A stretch of DNA of 64,000 nt from Nitrobacteraceae bacterium AZCC 1564 (GTDB taxonomy: Bacteria > Pseudomonadota > Alphaproteobacteria > Rhizobiales > Xanthobacteraceae): contig JBAGRR010000001.1 of NCBI GenBank assembly GCA_036924835.1, positions 2,247,001 to 2,311,000 of the forward strand. The letters run 5' to 3'. The notes under the pieces were generated by a model. It was given only the letters and a program-made list of their open reading frames with translations, made no database searches and was not told where the DNA came from. This document shows, piece after piece, positions 27,644 through 36,665 of this stretch. Numbering within the stretch: the first letter of the stretch is position 1; the number at the start of each line of letters is the position of its first letter. A program made the position numbers and the translations under genes.

Positions 27644-29572
27644 ATGAGTGCTCCCATGAATATCGCCGTCTCCAAAGTCGCATTGACCATGCCCAACGGC
27701 ACCACCCGTGCACAGGTGCGCATCGTCATCGTCGGTCACGTCGATCACGGCAAGTCCACGCTGGTCGGACGGCTGCTGCATGAAACCGGCAGCCTGCCTG
27801 ATGGAAAGCTCGAAATGCTCAAGGCTGTCAGCGCGCGGCGCGGCATGCCATTCGAATGGTCATTCCTGCTGGACGCGCTACAGACCGAGCGTGACCAGGG
27901 CATCACCATCGACACCACACAAATCCGCTTCCGCACCAAGTCCCGCGACGTCGTGCTGATCGATGCGCCGGGCCACGCGGAATTCCTGCGCAACATGATC
28001 ACGGGGGCCTCTCAAGCCGATGGCGCAGTCCTTATCATCGACGCACTCGAAGGCGTGCGCGACCAGACCCGTCGCCACGGCTATCTGTTGCATCTCTTGG
28101 GCGTTAAGCAAGTCGCTATCGTCGTCAACAAGATGGACCGCGTCGATTTCAGCGCATCGCGCTTCAAGGAGATTAGCAACGAGATCACATCGCACCTGAC
28201 TGGCCTTGGCGTCACACCAACGGCGGTCATTCCCATTTCCGCGCGCGACGGCGATGGTGTTGCCGAGCGCACGCCCAACATCAAATGGTACGACGGACCA
28301 ACCGTCGTGGAAGCACTCGATGCGCTCACGCCGGCGCGCCCGCTCGACGAACTGGCGCTGCGGCTTCCCGTACAGGCGATCTACAAGTTTGATGACCGCC
28401 GCATTGTCGCGGGCCGCATCGAATCCGGCAATCTCGCTCCCGGTGACGAAATCGTCATCATGCCGGCAGGCAAAATCGCTAAGGTAAAGTCGATCGAAGG
28501 TTGGCCGACGACGCCAGTGACGACACCGCAGGGCGCAGGACGCTCGATCGGCATCACACTCGACCGTGAGTTATTCTTGGAGCGCGGCGACATCATCGGC
28601 CACGTCAACGCTGCGCCGCGCGACACACGTCGCCTGCGCGCACGGATTTTCTGGCTGCACGATGCGCCGCTAAAAGCAGGGACATCCATTCTGGTCCGTC
28701 TCGGCACGATGGAGTCCCGCGCCACGGTCGTTGCCATCGACAAGGCGGTCGATCCCGGCGAGCTTGAAAGCGTTACAGCTTCGTCCATCGCCCGTAATCA
28801 TGTCGGCGAAATCGATATCTCGCTCGCCAAGCCGGTGGCGGCAGACGCTTACACCGAAAACCCGCGGACCGGCCGGCTTGTGATCGAAGTCAATGGGCGC
28901 ATCGCGGGCGGCGGCCTGGTGTTGAGTGTGGACGCCGGACAGCGCGCGATCCCGGTCGATATCGTTCCCGTTGAATCCGCACTGCGGCCGGATGAACGCT
29001 CCGCGCGTTACGGCCACGGCGGCGCCGTTGTTTGGCTGACAGGCCTGCCCGGCTCCGGAAAATCCACGATCGCGCGGGCGCTCGAGCGCAGATTGTTCAC
29101 ACGCGGCGGGTCACCCATCCTGCTCGACGGTGATACGTTGCGCGCAGGCCTCAACAGCGATCTCGGCTTCTCGCCTCAGGATCGCACCGAGAACATTCGC
29201 CGTCTTGCCGAGACGGCGACACATCTGGCGCGCAACGGCCACATCGCAATCGTTGCCGCCGTTTCGCCATCCACTGACGATCGAGCACAGGCGCGGCGCA
29301 TCGCCAGCGAGCTGTTCCGGGAAATTTACGTGTCAACACCGGCCGAGGTCTGCGAAAGCCGCGACCCCAAGGGCCACTACGCCAAGGCACGGGCCGGCAA
29401 CCTGCCGAGCTTTACCGGGATCGCACGGGATTATCAGCCGCCCGCGAATGCGGAACTCACCCTGGATACCTCGAACAAATCTATTGCTGATGCGACGGAG
29501 GCTGTCGAAGACCTGCTTGCGGGTACGGGTGTGTTGTTCGGCGAATTGAACGATCTCGCCGCCAACATCTGA
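27644..29572 (+). CDS. cysNC: Bifunctional sulfate adenylyltransferase subunit 1 / APS kinase
   Basis: A 642-residue fusion. Residues ~25-440 are an EF-Tu-like GTPase: G1 GHVDHGKST (31-39), G3 DAPGH, G4 NKMD, then two beta-barrel domains. Residues ~450-640 are APS kinase with Walker [10 protein letters not shown] (about 467-475), [16 protein letters not shown] and DRTENIRR, then [15 protein letters not shown] substrate loop (here [16 protein letters not shown]). The protein couples GTP hydrolysis to APS synthesis and then makes PAPS. Starts 27644 and 27656 are both possible. A second gene order or separate cysC is not seen. Confidence 0.95.
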   Translation: MSAPMNIAVSKVALTMPNGTTRAQVRIVIVGHVDHGKSTLVGRLLHETGSLPDGKLEMLKAVSARRGMPFEWSFLLDALQTERDQGITIDTTQIRFRTKSRDVVLIDAPGHAEFLRNMITGASQADGAVLIIDALEGVRDQTRRHGYLLHLLGVKQVAIVVNKMDRVDFSASRFKEISNEITSHLTGLGVTPTAVIPISARDGDGVAERTPNIKWYDGPTVVEALDALTPARPLDELALRLPVQAIYKFDDRRIVAGRIESGNLAPGDEIVIMPAGKIAKVKSIEGWPTTPVTTPQGAGRSIGITLDRELFLERGDIIGHVNAAPRDTRRLRARIFWLHDAPLKAGTSILVRLGTMESRATVVAIDKAVDPGELESVTASSIARNHVGEIDISLAKPVAADAYTENPRTGRLVIEVNGRIAGGGLVLSVDAGQRAIPVDIVPVESALRPDERSARYGHGGAVVWLTGLPGSGKSTIARALERRLFTRGGSPILLDGDTLRAGLNSDLGFSPQDRTENIRRLAETATHLARNGHIAIVAAVSPSTDDRAQARRIASELFREIYVSTPAEVCESRDPKGHYAKARAGNLPSFTGIARDYQPPANAELTLDTSNKSIADATEAVEDLLAGTGVLFGELNDLAANI

Positions 29573-29606
29573 TCGCAAAACACTGTCTTCCAGTTTTGAA
29601 AGCCCC

Positions 29607-29635
29607 AGGGCAACCTCTCCGTCAGAGGTTGCCCT
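29607..29635 (+). terminator. Perfect 12-bp hairpin after cysNC, without U tract
   Basis: AGGGCAACCTCT pairs exactly with AGAGGTTGCCCT around a 5-nt loop, 35 bp after the cysNC stop. No run of T follows on either strand (GCAATGGC comes next), so it is not a classic intrinsic terminator. It may protect the cysNC transcript end or belong to the leader of malate synthase. A second, shorter stem, AACGGC/GCCGTT around a T-rich loop, lies near 29768-29789, just upstream of glcB. Confidence 0.6.
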
Positions 29636-29804
29636 GCAATGGCATGGACCGTGGTATACAAGCTTGGACCGGGGAAGGGACTTCTCTTTCGCCAGGCTTT
29701 GGCGTTAAAACCTTCCTACAAAGCCGCCCCCAGCGGCCCTTAGATCCACCTCATCCAGAAGCCCTGAAACGGCGCTTTTTTTGCCGTTGTCTGTGAGATT
29801 TATC

Positions 29805-31964
29805 ATGAAACGTATCGATGCCAGCGGATTGAAGATCGCGCCTGTCCTGTTTGATTTCATCGCCAAGGAGGCTACCGCCGACACCGGCGTTTCACCCGAC
29901 GCTTTTTGGGCCGGACTTGCTGCGATCATCAACGATCTCGCGCCCCGGAATCGGGAATTGCTGGCGTTCCGCGATACGCTTCAAGCCAAGATCGACGACT
30001 GGCACAAGGCTAACAAGGGCAAGTCCTTCGATATGAACGCCTATACAGCGTTCCTGAAGGAGATTGGCTATCTGCTCCCCGAGCCGCCAGCAAAGGAAGT
30101 TCAGACCGCAAACGTCGATGAAGAAATCGCGAGCATGTTCGGCCCACAGCTCGTGGTGCCGCTCACCAATGCGCGGTACTCGCTGAATGCGGCGAACGCT
30201 CGCTGGGGCAGCCTTTACGATGCGTTCTATGGCACTGACGCGATCCCGCACGATCCGAGCGAGACCAGCAAGGGCTATAACAAGGCGCGCGGCGACAAGG
30301 TGATCGCCAAAGCGAAGTCCTTTCTCGATCAGGCCGTGCCACTTGCGACCGGCAATCACAGCGACGTCACCGCCTACAGCATCGACAGCGGACAGCTCGC
30401 CGCCAAGCTAAAGAGCGGCAACGCGACCGCGCTGAAGAACAAAGCACAGCTCGTCGGGTATCAAGGCGATGCGGCAGCTCCGAGCGCAATCCTGCTTGTC
30501 AACAACGGCCTGCACATCGATGTGCAGATCGACCGCAACCATGTCATCGGCAAGGATGATCCGGCCGGCGTCTCCGACATGATTCTCGAAGCGGCGGTCA
30601 GCACCATTCTCGACATGGAAGACAGCGTCGCGGCTGTCGACGCCGACGACAAAGTTCTGGTCTACCGCAATGTGCTCGGCCTGATGAACGGCACGCTGTC
30701 AGCAGACTTCGAAAAGGGCGGCAAGACGATGACCCGCGCCCTCAATGCTGACCGCGTCTACAAGGGCGTCGACGGCAAAGAGGTGAAGCTCCATGGCCGC
30801 AGCATGATGCTGATCCGCAACGTCGGCCATCACATGTTCACCGACGCGGTGCTTGACTCGGAGGGCGAGGAAATCCCGGAAGGCATCCTCGATGCCGCGG
30901 TCACCGGCTTGCTCGCAATTCCCGATCTGAAGGGGAAGTCCAAGCTCAAGAACAGCCGCAAGGGCTCGGTCTATATCGTCAAGCCGAAGATGCACGGCCC
31001 GGACGAAGTCGCGCTCACCGTCGAGATTTTCGGCCGCGTCGAGAAGATGCTGTCACTACCTGCCAACACGCTGAAGGTCGGCATCATGGACGAGGAGCGC
31101 CGCACCACGGTGAACCTCGCCGCCTGCATTCAGAATGCAGCGCAGCGCATTTGCTTCATCAACACCGGCTTCCTCGACCGCACCGGCGACGAAATTCACA
31201 CCTCGATTGAAGCTGGCCCGATGATCCGCAAGAACGACATGAAGGCCCAGCCCTGGATCAAGGCTTACGAGGACTGGAACGTCGACATCGGTCTGGCCAA
31301 CAGCCTGCCCGGTCACGCCCAGATCGGTAAAGGAATGTGGGCTGCGCCGGACAAAATGGCCGACATGATTGCGCAGAAGGGAGCTCACCCGCAGGCCGGC
31401 GCAAGCACGGCATGGGTGCCCTCGCCGACCGCCGCAACACTGCACGCCCTGCACTATCATCAGGTCGACGTGCATGCCCGCCAGCAAGAGCTGAAGAGCC
31501 GCACCAAGGCGAAGCTCTCCGACATTCTCACCATTCCGGTCTCGCAATCGAACTGGGCCCCGGATGATGTGAGGCAGGAGATCGACAACAACTGTCAGGG
31601 CATTCTTGGCTACGTGGTCCGCTGGATCGATCAGGGCGTCGGCTGCTCCAAAGTGCCGGACATTCACGACGTCGGCCTGATGGAAGACCGCGCCACGCTG
31701 CGCATCTCAAGTCAGCATCTGGCGAACTGGCTGCTGCAGGGCGTTGTCACTCAGGACCAGGTGATGGAGTCCTTGAAGCGCATGGCTGTCGTCGTTGACA
31801 AGCAGAATGCCGGAGATCCGCTGTACCGGCCGATGGCGCCTTCGTTCGATGGTGTTGCCTTCAAGGCGGCGTGCGATCTGATCTTCAAGGGACGGGAGCA
31901 ACCGAACGGCTACACCGAGTTCATTCTTCACGCGCGCCGCAAAGAAGCGAAACTCGCCGGCTAA
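29805..31964 (+). CDS. glcB: Malate synthase G
   Basis: A 719-residue monomeric enzyme (the G isoform is about 720 residues) condensing glyoxylate and acetyl-CoA to malate in the glyoxylate bypass. Visible family segments: [43 protein letters not shown] with the catalytic Asp/Glu region, [20 protein letters not shown], and the C-terminal [19 protein letters not shown] 29805 starts with [15 protein letters not shown]; an upstream in-frame start adds a few unlikely residues. It is monocistronic, between the sulfur genes and the stress island. No isocitrate lyase is in the window. Confidence 0.95.
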   Translation: MKRIDASGLKIAPVLFDFIAKEATADTGVSPDAFWAGLAAIINDLAPRNRELLAFRDTLQAKIDDWHKANKGKSFDMNAYTAFLKEIGYLLPEPPAKEVQTANVDEEIASMFGPQLVVPLTNARYSLNAANARWGSLYDAFYGTDAIPHDPSETSKGYNKARGDKVIAKAKSFLDQAVPLATGNHSDVTAYSIDSGQLAAKLKSGNATALKNKAQLVGYQGDAAAPSAILLVNNGLHIDVQIDRNHVIGKDDPAGVSDMILEAAVSTILDMEDSVAAVDADDKVLVYRNVLGLMNGTLSADFEKGGKTMTRALNADRVYKGVDGKEVKLHGRSMMLIRNVGHHMFTDAVLDSEGEEIPEGILDAAVTGLLAIPDLKGKSKLKNSRKGSVYIVKPKMHGPDEVALTVEIFGRVEKMLSLPANTLKVGIMDEERRTTVNLAACIQNAAQRICFINTGFLDRTGDEIHTSIEAGPMIRKNDMKAQPWIKAYEDWNVDIGLANSLPGHAQIGKGMWAAPDKMADMIAQKGAHPQAGASTAWVPSPTAATLHALHYHQVDVHARQQELKSRTKAKLSDILTIPVSQSNWAPDDVRQEIDNNCQGILGYVVRWIDQGVGCSKVPDIHDVGLMEDRATLRISSQHLANWLLQGVVTQDQVMESLKRMAVVVDKQNAGDPLYRPMAPSFDGVAFKAACDLIFKGREQPNGYTEFILHARRKEAKLAG

Positions 31965-32015
31965 TCACAAACACATGGCTCACAAGCACACGGCGCGGTG
32001 CCGCATCGCTCATCA

Positions 32016-32040
32016 GGAACGATCATGACATCGCGCCGTT
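32016..32040 (+). promoter_or_regulatory. EcfG (general stress) promoter of the csbD-like gene
   Basis: GGAAC, 16 bases, CGTT: an exact match to the -35/-10 of EcfG-type sigma factors in alphaproteobacteria. The -10 ends 36 bp before the CsbD start codon, leaving room for a short leader with the ribosome site AAGGGAGG. Confidence 0.88.
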
Positions 32041-32076
32041 ATCGGTTACATTCCATTTAGTTAAGGGAGGTGGCCG

Positions 32077-32277
32077 ATGGACTGGAATCGTGTTGAAGGG
32101 AACTGGAAGCAGTTCAAAGGCGCTGCAAAGGAGAAATGGGGCAAGCTGACCGATGACGATCTCGATGTCATCGAAGGCCGCCGCGAACAGCTCGAAGGCA
32201 AACTCCAGCAGCGTTACGGTTACGCCAAGGATCAAGTCCACAAGGACGTGGACGATTGGTTCAAGACACTGAAGTAA
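32077..32277 (+). CDS. CsbD family stress protein
   Basis: A 66-residue hydrophilic protein with the CsbD pattern: MDWNRVEGNWKQFKGAAKEK, then WGKLTDDDLDVIEGRREQLEGKLQ and YGYAKDQVHKDVDDWF. CsbD-like proteins are among the most strongly induced general stress proteins in many bacteria, but their activity is unknown. The ATG follows a strong AAGGGAGG. An exact EcfG promoter lies just upstream and an intrinsic terminator just after, so this is a complete single-gene unit. Confidence 0.95.
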   Translation: MDWNRVEGNWKQFKGAAKEKWGKLTDDDLDVIEGRREQLEGKLQQRYGYAKDQVHKDVDDWFKTLK

Positions 32278-32292
32278 ATATCATTGCGAAAC

Positions 32293-32316
32293 GCCCCGGC
32301 AATGCCGGGGCTTTTT
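32293..32316 (+). terminator. Rho-independent terminator of the csbD-like gene
   Basis: GCCCCGGC and GCCGGGGC pair around AAT and are followed by CTTTTTG. It ends 17 bp before the stop of the convergent small membrane protein gene and could serve both. Confidence 0.88.
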
Positions 32317-32332
32317 GTTTCCTGTCTAAACT

Positions 32333-32494
32333 TCAGAACACTGCAAGATACTTCAGCATCGAAACGATGCCGATGATCACGACGATGGCTCTGGCGATCT
32401 GCTTCGCACGTCCATCGAGGGGAAGCATATTGATGAGATAAAGAACGAGAATAACGACAAGAAACGTAATCAGGATGCTTATCAGTATCGCCAT
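32333..32494 (-). CDS. Small 53-residue membrane protein (Thivi_2564-like)
   Basis: A short gene of 54 codons. The product begins MAILISILITFLVVILVLYL, has a central INMLPLDGRAKQIARA turn and a second hydrophobic helix (IVVIIGIVSMLKYLAVF). Two helices joined by a P-[LM]-D-G-[RK] turn are the pattern I associate with the Thivi_2564 family of tiny membrane proteins (from memory). A strong GAGGGGGCG ribosome site precedes the ATG. A perfect EcfG promoter lies 59 bp further upstream, so it is very probably a real general-stress gene. Function unknown. Confidence 0.82.
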   Translation of the reverse strand: MAILISILITFLVVILVLYLINMLPLDGRAKQIARAIVVIIGIVSMLKYLAVF

Positions 32495-32552
32495 GACGCC
32501 CCCTCATGAGATCGACTCGCTGATAACGCGCAGCGCGTGTCATCTCCGAGCC

Positions 32553-32577
32553 AACGATGGTAATGAGGATTGGTTCC
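32553..32577 (-). promoter_or_regulatory. EcfG promoter of the 53-residue membrane protein gene
   Basis: On the minus strand: GGAAC, 16 bases, CGTT, an exact match. It points at the small membrane protein gene starting at 32494. It lies in the gap after the DUF2865 gene, so that gene does not need it. Confidence 0.85.
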
Positions 32578-32592
32578 TATTTGAGAACAGCC

Positions 32593-33249
32593 TTATTGAG
32601 CAGCAACCACGGGCAGCCGCCCGAATTTCGCACGCACGGACGCAGGTGCGGGCGTGAAGTTAAGCTCCGCACTCCGACGGCTGCGGCCAACCACCATCAA
32701 GCCATCAGTGCCGGCAACGATGTCGCCTTTGCGCAAGGTCGGATCGTCTTCAACCTTCATTGGCACCAAACCGAACGCATCCTTGCCATTGCAGGTGCAT
32801 CCGGCAACCAGTTCGTTGCGATAGCGAAACGCGTTCGGCATGTCCGAATAGGACTTTCCGCTGTCCGTCGAAGCCTCATCGATCGATGACCCGCGATAGA
32901 TTCTGGTCTCGCTGGCGGGACAGAAATTGCTGCATATCTCCGCACTATTCTGTCCATCGCGGACGGAAATCGGAAAGTAGCGGCCATCACACGTGCGTAC
33001 GCAGAAAGCGGTCGCGGCAGTTTCACGATGCGGACGATAAACGTAGACGCGGCGTGGCCCGAACCCGTCGCTTGGTTCGGTTGCGTAGCCCAGCGACTGC
33101 TGCATCGGCCGTGGATTACAACCGCCGAAGAACTGCGTCAGCGGATCACAGGCGCCTTGCGCGTAAGAAGGGGTAACGAGATGATTGTGAGACGCAAAGA
33201 GTAGAAACACAAAGGTTGAAGCGATCTTTAGGCGAGTTGAAACATGCAT
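32593..33249 (-). CDS. DUF2865 domain secreted protein
   Basis: A 218-residue protein with signal peptide (IASTFVFLLFASHNHLVTPSYA). The cysteine-rich core is the DUF2865 pattern: VYVYRPHRE, AFCVRTCDGRYFPIS, EICSNFCPASETRIYRG and AGCTCNGKDAFGLVP. Six to eight cysteines suggest a disulfide-stabilised periplasmic fold. Function unknown. ATG 33249 has AAGAGG seven bases upstream. It lies 73 bp downstream of the L,D-transpeptidase gene on the same strand and has no EcfG promoter of its own, so it may be read from that gene's promoter. Confidence 0.88.
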   Translation of the reverse strand: MHVSTRLKIASTFVFLLFASHNHLVTPSYAQGACDPLTQFFGGCNPRPMQQSLGYATEPSDGFGPRRVYVYRPHRETAATAFCVRTCDGRYFPISVRDGQNSAEICSNFCPASETRIYRGSSIDEASTDSGKSYSDMPNAFRYRNELVAGCTCNGKDAFGLVPMKVEDDPTLRKGDIVAGTDGLMVVGRSRRSAELNFTPAPASVRAKFGRLPVVAAQ

Positions 33250-33322
33250 CACGAACCTCTTGGCGGGCACTTCACACTTCAACCGACGCGGCACCTTCTA
33301 AACGGCGTTTCAAAACAGGCGT

Positions 33323-34102
33323 TTAATATAATCCCGACATCTTGATGTTTTGTGACAGCTCACGAGCGGGAGGCACGTTCATTGAGAGGCGCCCGCGCCC
33401 CGCTAGTTTTTCCTCAAATTGAATTGGCTTGCTTTTCGGAAGCACAACGACCTTCGTGCCGATGCTGACGCGATTAAACAAATCCTGCACATCTTCGTTG
33501 GTCAGGCGAATGCAGCCGCTCGATACAAATTTGCCAATGGTCGAGGGGTCATTCGTGCCGTGGATTCGATAGGCGCTGGAGCCGAGATACATCGCAGCGG
33601 CTCCAAGCGGATTTCCTGGCCCACCAGCAACAAACCGCGGCAGATACGGCTGCCGCGCAATCATTTCTGCCGGTGGATGCCAGTCAGGCCAGGCAGCCTT
33701 GCGCGAGATGCTTTGCACACCAGACCAGGTAAATCCCTCCCGACCAACACCAACGCCGTAACGGATCGCGCGGCCTCCGCCCAACACGTAATACAGCGTC
33801 GTATTGCCGGTATCGATCACAATAGTACCGGGCGCTTCCCGCGTATCGAAAGAGACCACCTGCCGACGAAACCGTTCGGGAAGAACCGAACCCGAGTCGT
33901 ACTGCGGAGTGACCTGAGGCGAAGGCAAAGACCGATCATCAGACCAGAAAGTCCCTTGCGATGGACCCGCATATCCCAGCGTTTGCGACATGGCGGGCTT
34001 GACCAGCCCTACCGAAAGTGCGGCAGTCGCCGCCAGTGTAAACAGTCTTATGAAACGACGGGAATTCCCAGACCTTGCACTGAACGGCTTTGAACGCGCC
34101 AT
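33323..34102 (-). CDS. L,D-transpeptidase (YkuD/ErfK family)
   Basis: A 259-residue periplasmic enzyme. The signal/anchor is LFTLAATAALSVGLVKPAMS. The catalytic YkuD domain (about 90-225) contains the conserved IHGTNDPSTIGKFVSSGCIRL, with the nucleophilic Cys and His. Such enzymes form 3-3 peptidoglycan cross-links or attach proteins to peptidoglycan, often under stress. ATG 34102 has GAGG seven bases upstream. A perfect EcfG promoter sits 48 bp upstream, placing cell-wall remodelling in the general stress response. Confidence 0.92.
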   Translation of the reverse strand: MARSKPFSARSGNSRRFIRLFTLAATAALSVGLVKPAMSQTLGYAGPSQGTFWSDDRSLPSPQVTPQYDSGSVLPERFRRQVVSFDTREAPGTIVIDTGNTTLYYVLGGGRAIRYGVGVGREGFTWSGVQSISRKAAWPDWHPPAEMIARQPYLPRFVAGGPGNPLGAAAMYLGSSAYRIHGTNDPSTIGKFVSSGCIRLTNEDVQDLFNRVSIGTKVVVLPKSKPIQFEEKLAGRGRLSMNVPPARELSQNIKMSGLY

Positions 34103-34149
34103 GACCAGCCTCGCTTCTGCGGTTGCCTTGGGAAGTGACTGGGAAAGCG

Positions 34150-34174
34150 AACGCGCTATCACGCCGCTTGTTCC
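34150..34174 (-). promoter_or_regulatory. EcfG promoter of the L,D-transpeptidase gene
   Basis: Minus strand GGAAC, 16 bases, CGTT, exact. The -10 lies 47 bp before the ATG at 34102. DUF2865 may be cotranscribed. Confidence 0.86.
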
Positions 34175-34327
34175 ATTCCCTCGCGGCCCTTGCTCTTTCG
34201 CAGTCAACCTTAAAAAGGCTCACAACCGCGCGACGGAACTTTAGGGCTCCCGGGCGATTAGGCGGTGGTGGGAGCGGAAGACCCAGCCCGGGAGAGACAC
34301 GGAAGGATACTGTGAAGGATAACTGTC

Positions 34328-34486
34328 ATGTCCCTGGCACCGTTCTTCTCACATCTTGATTTTTGATCCTGCTCGGCGTGTTTCCGCGCTGGAGCTACAG
34401 CAACTGCTGGGGGTTACGGTCCATCAGGCATCGTCGGCATCCTCCTCATCATCGTGATCATTCTCCTGCTCCTCGGAAAGCTTTGA
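34328..34486 (+). pseudogene. Decayed DUF3309-like small membrane protein gene
   Basis: Read piecewise in shifting frames, this stretch gives MSL-GT-VLLI-LIL, then LLGVFPRWSYSN-WG, then YGPSGIVGILLIIVIILLLL and GKL with a stop. That is the layout of DUF3309 proteins (about 50 residues: hydrophobic, LPxW, WGYGPSGG, hydrophobic). Compared with the expected frame I infer a missing G near 34337, two extra bases near 34351, one extra T near 34361 and one extra G near 34410. No intact frame crosses it. It lies just before the AI-2E transporter gene, in a stress-gene cluster where DUF3309 genes are often found (from memory). Confidence 0.6.
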
Positions 34487-34501
34487 GGATGAGTGACCGC
34501 A

Positions 34502-35641
34502 ATGAGTGAAGCCCGCGAACTCAATCTTCACACGGCGAGCACACCACTCGACGACAGGCCATTTGACCGTCCTCCCACCCAGCGCACCGAGATCGTGACG
34601 TTCTGTCTGATTGGATTGCTCCTCATCAGCGTAACCGCTGTTCTTTACGTAGGGCGTGCATTCTTCATGCCCATCGTCACGGCCATCGTGGTCGGGACAA
34701 TGCTCTCTCCCGCCGCCAAATTCCTTGAGCGGTATCATATTCCCCGCTCGATCTCGGCTGTCGCGATCGTGACCGCAACATTTGCGGGCTTTGCTTTCAT
34801 GGTCGGACTCATATCCGCGCCAGCCATGGAATGGACAACACGACTGCCCGAACTCGAGCCTCGACTCAAAGACAAATTCCATATTTTCGATCGGCCGATT
34901 GCGATGTGGCACCAATTGCAGGCGATGTTTGGGGCGGCACCGGCACCGGGCGAAACGTCCTTCTCCTTGCCGCTGCCGAAGGTTGAATGGGTGCAGACGA
35001 CATTTCAATTCCTGTCGCCGACCTTTACTGAGGTCCTGCTGTTCTTTGCCGTTCTCGTCCTCTTCATCGCCAGTTGGCCGAGCCTGCGCCGCGCATTGGT
35101 CCTGACATTTGGCGACCACGAGTCGCGCTTAAGAACGCTGCGAATCTTGAACGCAATCGAAACCAATCTCGGCGGCTATCTCCTGACCGTCACGCTGATC
35201 AACATGGGGGTCGGCCTCGCCACCGGCATCATCTGTGCCCTTACGAATATGCCAAACCCGGCGGGTCTGGGCGCATTGGCAACCATTATGAATTTCATTC
35301 CGATCATTGGCCCGATCGTGATGTTTGTCGTGCTGCTGGCGGTCGGCATCATTACAGCATCCACTCTCGGAGCCGGACTTATTGCCGCAGCTTGTTTCAG
35401 CGTCATTGCCTTCGTCGAGGGGCATTTCGTGACACCAACGATCATCGGCCACCGACTAGCGCTTAATGCGCTCGCGGTCTTTATCGCCCTCGCCTTCTGG
35501 ACATGGCTGTGGGGACCGATGGGAGCTTTTTTGTCGTCGCCCCTTCTGATTGTCGGTCTCGTTCTCAAGGAGCACTTGATGCCCGTGAAGGACGCGCAGC
35601 TTCCGGAAGCCTGCTCTTCGTCTATGGAACCTTCCCAATAA
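34502..35641 (+). CDS. AI-2E family transporter (TerC/PerM-like permease)
   Basis: A 379-residue membrane protein with seven to eight hydrophobic segments. Family signatures: FFMPIVTAIVVGTMLSPAAK near the N-terminus, LINMGVGLATGIICAL, FIPIIGPIVMFVVLL and the C-terminal HFVTPTIIGHRLALNALAVF and GAFLSSPLLIV. Members include autoinducer-2 exporters and sodium/proton antiporters; the name does not establish the substrate. ATG 34502 is chosen; GAGGA lies 11 bases upstream. Its 3' end contains the EcfG promoter of the next gene. Confidence 0.9.
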   Translation: MSEARELNLHTASTPLDDRPFDRPPTQRTEIVTFCLIGLLLISVTAVLYVGRAFFMPIVTAIVVGTMLSPAAKFLERYHIPRSISAVAIVTATFAGFAFMVGLISAPAMEWTTRLPELEPRLKDKFHIFDRPIAMWHQLQAMFGAAPAPGETSFSLPLPKVEWVQTTFQFLSPTFTEVLLFFAVLVLFIASWPSLRRALVLTFGDHESRLRTLRILNAIETNLGGYLLTVTLINMGVGLATGIICALTNMPNPAGLGALATIMNFIPIIGPIVMFVVLLAVGIITASTLGAGLIAAACFSVIAFVEGHFVTPTIIGHRLALNALAVFIALAFWTWLWGPMGAFLSSPLLIVGLVLKEHLMPVKDAQLPEACSSSMEPSQ

Positions 35642-35650
35642 CGGGGCGTT
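35626..35650 (+). promoter_or_regulatory. EcfG promoter of the DUF883/holin-X-like pair
   Basis: GGAAC, 16 bases, CGTT, exact. The -35 lies inside the last codons of the AI-2E transporter gene and the -10 just after it, 34 bp before the DUF883 start codon. Confidence 0.87.
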
Positions 35651-35684
35651 TTCGCCGCAGGAAATCTGTTTCCGGGAGCTTTCG

Positions 35685-36056
35685 ATGTCGAGCACCGATG
35701 GCGAAGACGCGATGAGGACCATGACAGACAAAACGACATATGACCGCCTGCAGAAGGACGTAGATGCCGTGAAAAACGATATTTCAGCTCTGGCAGATCA
35801 GATCACAGATGCCCTGGACGCCTTCACAGGCAGCGCACGCAAGCAAGCCAGGCGCTCCTATAGACAGGCCCGCTCTAACGTGGATTCCGTGGTGTCAGAC
35901 ATTAGCCAACGCGGCAGCGAGGCTCTTGATGCCGCGCAAGAGGCTGCCGGCACGCTGGAGGAGTCGCTAGAAGACGCGATCGTGCAACGACCGCTGGCGG
36001 CTGTTGGCATTGCGTTGGGACTCGGCTTTCTGATCGGCGTGACCTGGAGGCGCTGA
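35685..36056 (+). CDS. DUF883 (ElaB/YqjD-like) membrane-anchored protein
   Basis: A 123-residue protein: a long amphipathic coiled-coil (about 12-95, rich in Ala/Asp/Gln/Arg) and a C-terminal helix PLAAVGIALGLGFLIGVTWRR with a Gly-zipper, the hallmark of ElaB/YqjD proteins. In E. coli YqjD anchors ribosomes at the membrane in stationary phase. The ATG at 35685 follows GGAG. A perfect EcfG promoter precedes it and a holin-X-like gene follows. Confidence 0.9.
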   Translation: MSSTDGEDAMRTMTDKTTYDRLQKDVDAVKNDISALADQITDALDAFTGSARKQARRSYRQARSNVDSVVSDISQRGSEALDAAQEAAGTLEESLEDAIVQRPLAAVGIALGLGFLIGVTWRR

Positions 36057-36145
36057 AGCGCGTCTCCATTGCCATCAATTCCTAATCACGCGACGTGCCT
36101 CTCGGGCGCTTCAATTTCATTGTCGGCATTTGGATCGGGTTTTCG

Positions 36146-36580
36146 ATGCTCCAGAAATTCATTGATGATGTTCGCGAAAGCACCGGCTCGGCGCTGCGGC
36201 AAACGTCTCTCGCCCTTGCCGTCGGAATGTTCCTTTTCGTCACCGTATCATTCTTATGCGCCGCAGCTTTCATCTTCGTTCTTGACCGCTACGGTTTGAT
36301 TCAAGCTTGCCTCGCCGGTGCGGGCGTATTCTTCATCGCAACTTTGCTAGCGGCAATGTCCTATGCGATCCAGAAACGGCAGGAAGCAAATAAACCAAAG
36401 CCACCTCCTCCATCTGCGATGCAAACTGCCTTGAGCGATCCCATGGTTCTGGCTGCAGGCTTGCAGGTCGTGAGAACGCTTGGGATCAAACGTATTATTC
36501 CCTTACTCGCCATCGGCGGTGTTGCCCTTGGTCTGATGGCGAGTCGCAATGCTGCGGCGAAAGAAGAACCGGGCGAATAA
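36146..36580 (+). CDS. Phage holin family / holin-X-like membrane protein (non-phage context)
   Basis: A 144-residue protein with two adjacent transmembrane helices (SLALAVGMFLFVTVSFLCAA and CLAGAGVFFIATLLAAMSYA), a basic/Pro linker (KPKPPPP) and a hydrophobic C-terminal segment. It resembles proteins annotated as phage holin family or YqjE-like that follow DUF883 genes; with no phage genes near, lysis is unlikely. The start is uncertain: ATG 36146 (MLQKFIDDV) lacks a good ribosome site, and GTG 36095 is in frame. Likely second in the DUF883 operon; an intrinsic terminator follows at 36603. Confidence 0.78.
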   Translation: MLQKFIDDVRESTGSALRQTSLALAVGMFLFVTVSFLCAAAFIFVLDRYGLIQACLAGAGVFFIATLLAAMSYAIQKRQEANKPKPPPPSAMQTALSDPMVLAAGLQVVRTLGIKRIIPLLAIGGVALGLMASRNAAAKEEPGE

Positions 36581-36602
36581 CCAACGAGCGCCGCAAACAG
36601 AC

Positions 36603-36640
36603 ATATGAAAAGAGGCGCTCAATGGCGCCTCTTTTCATAT
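36603..36640. terminator. Bidirectional intrinsic terminator
   Basis: A 16-bp stem, ATATGAAAAGAGGCGC with its complement, around a 6-nt loop. T runs are present on both strands. It separates the DUF883/holin-X-like unit from the convergent secreted-protein gene ending at 36666. Confidence 0.88.
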
Positions 36641-36665
36641 TCTGACTAATCAAGGACCGCTCAAA

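Noticed and set aside
36146..36580. Prophage remnant suggested by the holin-like name
   Set aside because: No phage structural, lysis or integrase genes are present; the gene belongs to a DUF883 stress operon.
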